Shown: positions 59,547 through 64,000 of the stretch, piece after piece
Position numbering within the stretch: position 1 is the first letter of the stretch
Layout: each line of letters opens with the position of its first letter
Origin: Oerskovia enterophila
GTDB taxonomy: Bacteria; Actinomycetota; Actinomycetes; Actinomycetales; Cellulomonadaceae
Assembly: GCF_001692445.1 (NCBI RefSeq)
Contig: NZ_MAQA01000013.1
Span: 1 to 64,000, forward strand
Length of the DNA stretch: 64,000 nucleotides
Direction of reading: 5' to 3'
Notes under the pieces: model-generated
What the model was told of the DNA's origin: nothing
The model's database searches: none
What the model saw: only the letters and a program-made list of their open reading frames with translations
Position numbers and translations under genes: made by a program

Positions 59547-61634
59547 CTACGCGTCGAGCCCGCGACGCGTCAGGAGCGGGGCGATCTCCGGGTCGCGGCC
59601 GCGTAGGTCCGCGAACGCGACCATGGGGTCGACCGAGCCGCCGCGCGCGAGCAGCTTCTTGCGGAACGCGTCGCCGTTGGCTCGGTTCAGGCCGCCGTTC
59701 TCCTCGAACCAGGTCACGGTGTCGGCGTCGAGCACCTCGGACCAGATGTAGGAGTAGTAGCCGGCCGAGTAGCCGCCGCCGAACACGTGGTTGAAGTACG
59801 TCGTGCGGTAGCGGGGCGGCACGGGCGCGAACCCGACGCCGGCCGCGTCGAGCGCCGCGGCCTCGAAGGGCAGGACCTCGTCGACGCTCGTGGGGACCTG
59901 CTCGGGGGCGAGCTGGTGCCAGGCCTGGTCCAGCAGCGCGGCCGCGAGGTACTCGGTCGTCCCGAAGCCCTCGTTGAACAGGCGCGAGGCCAGCATGGTC
60001 TCCACCCACGCGGCAGGCATGGGCTCGCCCGTGACGTGGTGGACCGCGTAGGACGTGAGGATCGTGGGCTCCCAGGCCCACATCTCGTTGACCTGCGAGG
60101 GGTACTCGACGAAGTCGCGCGGCACCTCGGTGCCCGACTGCGACGGGTAGCGCACGTCCGAGAACAGCCCGTGCAGCGCGTGGCCGAACTCGTGGAAGAG
60201 CGTGATGACCTCGTCCCACACGAGCAGCGTGGGCTCGCCCGCCGGGGGCTTGACGATGTTGAGGTTGTTCACGACGACGGGCGGCTGGTCGAGCAGGTGG
60301 TTCTGGTCGACCAGGTTGTTCATCCACGCGCCGCCACGCTTGGACTCGCGCGTGTAGAAGTCCGCCAGGAACAGCCCGAGCCCCTGGTCCTGCTCGCCGA
60401 CCGGGCCGTCGAAGACCTCGAACACGCGGACGTCGGGGTGGTAGCCCACCAGGTCGGAGCGCTCGGCGAACGAGATGCCGTAGAGCAGGTTCGCGGCCTT
60501 GAACACGCCGTCGGTCACGACGCGGTCGAGCTCGAGGTAGGGACGCAGCGCGGCGTCGTCGAGCGAGTAGCGCTCCTTGCGGACCTGCTCGGCGAGGTAG
60601 GCCCAGTCGGACGCGCGCAGCTCGGCGTCGTCGCCTGCCTCGCGGGCGAGCGCGACCTCGAGGTCGCCGGCCTCGCGGCGCGCGTTGGCGACCGCGGCCG
60701 GGGCCAGGCGCGAGAGCATCGCGTTGACGGCACCGGTCGTCTTGGCCGTGGCGTCCTCGGCGATGTACGCCGCGTGGTGGTCGTACCCGAGGAGGCGGGC
60801 GTGCTCGGCGCGCAGGCGCGCGAGGTCGATCACGATCTGGCGCGTGTCGTTGTCGTCGCCCGTCGCGCCGCGCGTCATGGACGCCTGCTGGACGCGCTCC
60901 CGGGTCTCGCGGCGCGCGAGCGACGCGATGACGCCCTGCTGCGTGGGCAGCTGCATCTCGAGGAGGTACTTGCCCTCGTGCCCGCGGGTCGCGGCCGCTG
61001 CGGCCGCCGCGGCGATCGCGTCCTCGGGCAGGCCCTCGAGCTCGGCTGCGTCGTCGACCAGGACGCTCGCGGCGTTGGCGCCCGCGAGCAGCTTGCGACC
61101 GAACGCAGCCTCGAGCGAGGTCAGCTTCCCGTTGAGGTCGCGCAGGCGGTCCTGGTCCGCAGCGTCGAGCTCGATGCCCGAGCGGCGGAAGTCGACGAGC
61201 AGCGTGTGCAGGAGCCAGGCCGTGTCGGCCTCGAGCGTGAGGTCGCCCGCGTCGACGGCGTCCTGGAGCGCACGGACGCGTGCGTACAGGCGGGCGTCCA
61301 TGTAGATCGCGTCGTGGTGCGCCGAGAGCTCGGGAGCGATGGTCTCCTCGATGTCCTCGAGTCCCGGCGTCGAGTCGGAGCTCGCGACGTTGTAGAAGAC
61401 CGTGACCGCACGGGTCAGGAGCCGGCCCGCGGACTCGAGGGCCTCGAGCGTGTTGGCGACCGTGGGCGCCTCGGGGTTGGTGACGATCCCCTCGATCTCC
61501 GCGCGCTCGGCGTCCATGCCGGCGCGCAGAGCGGGGAGGTAGTGCTCCTCGCGGATCGTCGTGAAGTCGGGGAGCTGGTACGGGAGGGTGGACGCCGCGG
61601 CGAAGGGGTTGGCCGGGTCGAGGGTGCTCGTCAT
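59547..61634 (-). CDS. M3-family metallopeptidase (peptidyl-dipeptidase Dcp-like)
   Basis: A 695-residue zinc peptidase of the thimet oligopeptidase family. HEFGH at residues 481-485 gives two zinc His and the catalytic Glu; the third ligand lies in the PSQVNEMWAWEP segment. The long helical N-terminal part forms the channel lid. No signal peptide, so it acts in the cytosol, cutting short peptides such as those released by the proteasome (inference). The ATG at 61634 gives the usual N-terminus. Confidence 0.95.
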   Translation of the reverse strand: MTSTLDPANPFAAASTLPYQLPDFTTIREEHYLPALRAGMDAERAEIEGIVTNPEAPTVANTLEALESAGRLLTRAVTVFYNVASSDSTPGLEDIEETIAPELSAHHDAIYMDARLYARVRALQDAVDAGDLTLEADTAWLLHTLLVDFRRSGIELDAADQDRLRDLNGKLTSLEAAFGRKLLAGANAASVLVDDAAELEGLPEDAIAAAAAAAATRGHEGKYLLEMQLPTQQGVIASLARRETRERVQQASMTRGATGDDNDTRQIVIDLARLRAEHARLLGYDHHAAYIAEDATAKTTGAVNAMLSRLAPAAVANARREAGDLEVALAREAGDDAELRASDWAYLAEQVRKERYSLDDAALRPYLELDRVVTDGVFKAANLLYGISFAERSDLVGYHPDVRVFEVFDGPVGEQDQGLGLFLADFYTRESKRGGAWMNNLVDQNHLLDQPPVVVNNLNIVKPPAGEPTLLVWDEVITLFHEFGHALHGLFSDVRYPSQSGTEVPRDFVEYPSQVNEMWAWEPTILTSYAVHHVTGEPMPAAWVETMLASRLFNEGFGTTEYLAAALLDQAWHQLAPEQVPTSVDEVLPFEAAALDAAGVGFAPVPPRYRTTYFNHVFGGGYSAGYYSYIWSEVLDADTVTWFEENGGLNRANGDAFRKKLLARGGSVDPMVAFADLRGRDPEIAPLLTRRGLDA

Positions 61635-61730
61635 GCGTCCTATCTTCGCCCGACGCGCGCCGTGGTCACGACACCCTTCCCGGCGTGGTCGCCCTCGACC
61701 GTGCGCCGACCGTCCGCCCGGACCCGCTCG

Positions 61731-62375
61731 TCACGCCCGTGGCGCCGGCTCCCCCGCACCCGCGTCCGCCCCCACGCGGTCCCCTGCCTCGGCGGACGGC
61801 CACGGCTCGACCGGCTCGCGCGGGTCGCCAGCGAGGAGGGTGCCGATCCACGCGTCGCGGCGCACGCCCCGCTGGACGCCGAAGCCCCGCACCGTCCCCT
61901 CGACCCGGAAACCGAGCCGCCACGCGACGCGACGCGAGGCCCAGTTGCCCGTGAACGCGGTCCAGACCATGCGCGCGAGCCCGAGCCCCTCGTCGTCGAA
62001 CGCCCAGTCGGTCACGATCCGCCCGGCCTCCGTCATGAGTCCCTCGCCGCGCGCCTCAGGTGCGAGCCAGTACCCGATCTCGGCCGACTTCTCGGGGGTG
62101 GGCGAGGTGTCCATCGCGAGCCCCACCATGCCGAGGACCGGCCCCTCGGGGGCATCTGGTCGGCGGACCGCCCACGTGTTCCCACGGCCGGTGCGCCACG
62201 ACTCGGGCACGACCTCCTCGATGAACGCCGCCGCGTCCGCCCGCGTGTACGGGCTGGGCACGGTGGTCCAGGCGGCGATCTCCGCGCCCTGGCAGAGCTC
62301 GGTGATGCGGTCCACGTCCGCGGCGGTGGGCATCGCGAGGTGGACGTGCTCGTTGGACAGGACGAAAGGCTCCAT
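61731..62375 (-). CDS. GNAT-family N-acetyltransferase (RimJ-like)
   Basis: A 214-residue acetyltransferase of the RimJ/RimL type. It has EPFVLSNEHVHLAMPTAADVDRI, the acceptor-side segment EIGYWLAPEARGEGLMTEAGRIV with the acetyl-CoA loop, and WASRRVAWRLGFRVEGTVRGF. The ATG at 62375 gives this N-terminus. The C-tail after about 190 is Ala/Gly/Glu-rich. It lies between ald and the M3 gene on the same strand. Acceptor unknown. Confidence 0.9.
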   Translation of the reverse strand: MEPFVLSNEHVHLAMPTAADVDRITELCQGAEIAAWTTVPSPYTRADAAAFIEEVVPESWRTGRGNTWAVRRPDAPEGPVLGMVGLAMDTSPTPEKSAEIGYWLAPEARGEGLMTEAGRIVTDWAFDDEGLGLARMVWTAFTGNWASRRVAWRLGFRVEGTVRGFGVQRGVRRDAWIGTLLAGDPREPVEPWPSAEAGDRVGADAGAGEPAPRA

Positions 62376-62500
62376 CCGGACAGCATGCCACTCGGCGTCC
62401 GGGGCCGACAGGGCCCTGTCCGCCCGGGCGACCGGGGCCCCGGCGCGCCGCGCACCGGGGTGGTCCTCGCCGTGCTCCGCTGTGATCCCTGACGCCCAGG

Positions 62501-63616
62501 TCACTCCCCCAGGACGTCCTCGGTGCGCGTCCAGGGCAGGCCGAGCGCCGCGCCCACCTGCTCGTTGACCAGGGTCCCGGTCACGGTCGACAGCCCGTTG
62601 CGCAGCAACGGGACCGTCCGCAGCGCTCGCGTCCCGCCGTCGGCGAGGAGCGCGAGGTAGGGCAGCGTCGCGCTCGTCAGGGCGTGCGTGCTGGTCACGG
62701 GGACCGCGCCCGGCATGTTCGCGACGCAGTAGAACGTCGAGCCGTGCACCTGGAACGTGGGGTCGTCGTGGGTCGTGGGCCGGGTGTCCTCGAAGCAGCC
62801 GCCCTGGTCGACCGCGATGTCGACGAGGACCGACCCCGGCCGCATGCGCGCCACGAGGTCGTTCGTCACGAGCCGCGGCGCCCGGGCCCCCGCGACGAGG
62901 ACCGCGCCGATCACGAGGTCGGCCCCGAGCACCTCCTGCTCGATCGCGTACGCGCTCGACGCCACGGTCCGCACGTGGCCCGCGAACTCCTGGTCGAGCG
63001 CTCGCAGGACGGGCAGCGACAGGTCGAGGATCGTGACCTCGGCGCGCATCCCGACCGCGATCTCGGCCGCGTGCCGGCCGGCGGTCCCGCCGCCGAGGAT
63101 CACGACCCGCCCCGGCCTGCTCCCGGGCACGCCGCCGAGCAGCACGCCCGAGCCGCCCGCGGGACGCATCAGGTGATAGGCCCCGACCTGCGTCGCCATG
63201 CGCCCGGCCACCTCGCTCATGGGCGCGAGCAGCGGGAGCGTGCCGTCGGGCGCCTGGGCGGTCTCGTAGGCGACCGCGGTCGTCCCCGCGTCGAGCAGCG
63301 CAGCCGTGCCGAGGGGGTCGGCGGCCAGGTGCAGGTACGCGAAGAGCAGCAGGTCGTCGCGCAGGAGCGGGTACTCGCTGGGCACGGGCTCCTTGACCTT
63401 GCACACGAGCTCGGCGCGCCCCCAGACCTCCTCGGCCGTGCTCACCAGGCGCGCGCCGGCGCCCGCGAACTCCTCGTCGGAGATGGCCGACCCTCGCCCC
63501 GCCCCGGCCTGGACCAGGACCTCGTGCCCCGCGGCGACCAGGTGATGGGCGCCCGCCGGGGTGAGCGCGACGCGGAACTCGTTGTTCTTGACCTCGGCTG
63601 GAATCCCGATCCTCAT
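62501..63616 (-). CDS. ald: Alanine dehydrogenase
   Basis: A 371-residue NAD-dependent enzyme converting alanine to pyruvate and ammonia. [20 protein letters not shown] starts the fold; catalytic Lys and His lie in [13 protein letters not shown] and [11 protein letters not shown]. The NAD-binding motif is [17 protein letters not shown]. The C-terminal part has [23 protein letters not shown] and [17 protein letters not shown]. Length and order are normal. Confidence 0.96.
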   Translation of the reverse strand: MRIGIPAEVKNNEFRVALTPAGAHHLVAAGHEVLVQAGAGRGSAISDEEFAGAGARLVSTAEEVWGRAELVCKVKEPVPSEYPLLRDDLLLFAYLHLAADPLGTAALLDAGTTAVAYETAQAPDGTLPLLAPMSEVAGRMATQVGAYHLMRPAGGSGVLLGGVPGSRPGRVVILGGGTAGRHAAEIAVGMRAEVTILDLSLPVLRALDQEFAGHVRTVASSAYAIEQEVLGADLVIGAVLVAGARAPRLVTNDLVARMRPGSVLVDIAVDQGGCFEDTRPTTHDDPTFQVHGSTFYCVANMPGAVPVTSTHALTSATLPYLALLADGGTRALRTVPLLRNGLSTVTGTLVNEQVGAALGLPWTRTEDVLGE

Positions 63617-63720
63617 GCCGTCAGCGTGTCGCGTGCCGGCCGATCACGCGCGCCGAGCGCCCGAGCGACAAGGGCCGGGGGCATGGCATCGCGTGGGGCA
63701 CCGCGTCCCGCCGTCCCCTG

Positions 63721-63777
63721 CCGGCCCGACGGCGGAGCGCACCGTCGCGGGGAAGGTGCGCTCCGCCGTCGGGCCGG
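63721..63777 (-). terminator. Long hairpin after rtcB
   Basis: A perfect 23-bp stem (63721-63743 with 63755-63777) and an 11-nt loop, 67 bp beyond the rtcB stop codon and before ald. Its arms contain the 11-mer GCCGTCGGGCC. Confidence 0.8.
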
Positions 63778-63843
63778 GCTGGGGACGACCCCAGGCCCGG
63801 CCCTGGGCGAGGACGCCCCGGTGCGCGACGACCCGTGAGCCGG

Positions 63844-64000
63844 TCAGTCGCCCTTGACGTTGACGATCTGCCGCAGCGTGTGACGCACCTCGACGAGGTC
63901 CGCCGCGTCCTGCATGACCCGGTCGATCGACTTGTACGCCGCCGGGATCTCGTCGATGAACGCGTCGGTGTCGCGGTACTCGATGCCCGCCATGGCCTCG
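63844..64000 (-). CDS. rtcB: RtcB-family RNA ligase, C-terminal end (rest outside window)
   Basis: The last 51 codons of a minus-strand gene that begins beyond the window. The sequence ends in DAADLVEVRHTLRQIVNVKGD, the usual RtcB C-terminus, with DTDAFIDEIPAAYKSID before it. RtcB joins RNA ends carrying 3'-phosphate or 2',3'-cyclic phosphate and 5'-OH, using GTP. The stop is TGA at 63844-63846. Confidence 0.85.
   Translation of the reverse strand, partial: EAMAGIEYRDTDAFIDEIPAAYKSIDRVMQDAADLVEVRHTLRQIVNVKGD

Overview
The window is 64 kb of very GC-rich DNA from an actinobacterium. It carries a Pup-proteasome locus (mpa, dop, pup, prcB, prcA, pafA), the mycothiol ligase mshC, HGxxPAAW, DUF5703 and DUF2752 families, GTG starts and many 4-nt gene overlaps. 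Together these point to Micrococcales, most likely Cellulomonadaceae, Promicromonosporaceae or Sanguibacteraceae. The genus cannot be fixed from the sequence alone. No rRNA, tRNA, IS element, prophage or CRISPR array was seen.

Layout. 1-1.4 kb: 3' part of a Pro-rich surface-type protein. 1.5-3.0 kb: an MFS transporter. 3.3-5.3 kb: a LytTR response regulator and GHKL sensor kinase pair. 5.3-5.5 kb: a 13-copy 8-bp tandem repeat and a long palindrome. 5.5-10.6 kb (minus strand): a surface-glycan-type operon in the order GtrA, GH3 glucosidase, GtrA, GT2. 10.6-11.4 kb: 820 bp without a gene, holding a candidate LytTR operator and a dyad. 11.4-13.9 kb: a four-gene overlapping cassette (XRE, ImmA/IrrE peptidase, MAB_1171c-like membrane protein, PAP2-like membrane protein). 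14.1-15.6 kb: a LysE exporter convergent with an RlaP-type nucleotidyltransferase.

15.8-36.1 kb is one long minus-strand metabolic block. In transcription order it reads: two ABC exporter halves, hisI, trpE, Trp-associated membrane protein, HGxxPAAW, DUF4190-like, DUF2752, trpC, trpB, trpA, lgt, gltB, gltD, pyk. It joins tryptophan and histidine synthesis, nitrogen assimilation (GOGAT), lipoprotein maturation and lower glycolysis. A TIGR03085-type gene stands divergently at 36.2 kb.

37-48 kb (minus strand) is the protein-degradation block: M50 protease, trmI, mpa, dop, pup, prcB, prcA, pafA, then an FKBP lipoprotein and hisF. At 46.8 kb the end of the M50 gene runs straight into the middle of trmI, so the N-terminal part of trmI is missing. 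48-64 kb is ordinary housekeeping: RecB-like nuclease, HAD phosphatase, PAC2 protein, mshC, CorA, uppP, an aldo/keto reductase, small proteins, an M20 peptidase, multicopper oxidase, M3 peptidase, GNAT, alanine dehydrogenase and the C-terminus of RtcB.

The leads most worth following are four. The first is the XRE/ImmA/membrane cassette. The second is the GtrA/GH3/GtrA/GT2 operon with an upstream site matching the LytTR consensus, which may link it to the nearby two-component system. The third is the M50-trmI junction. The fourth is a repeated promoter layout in which a -10 hexamer ends 6-7 nt before the start codon, implying many leaderless mRNAs.
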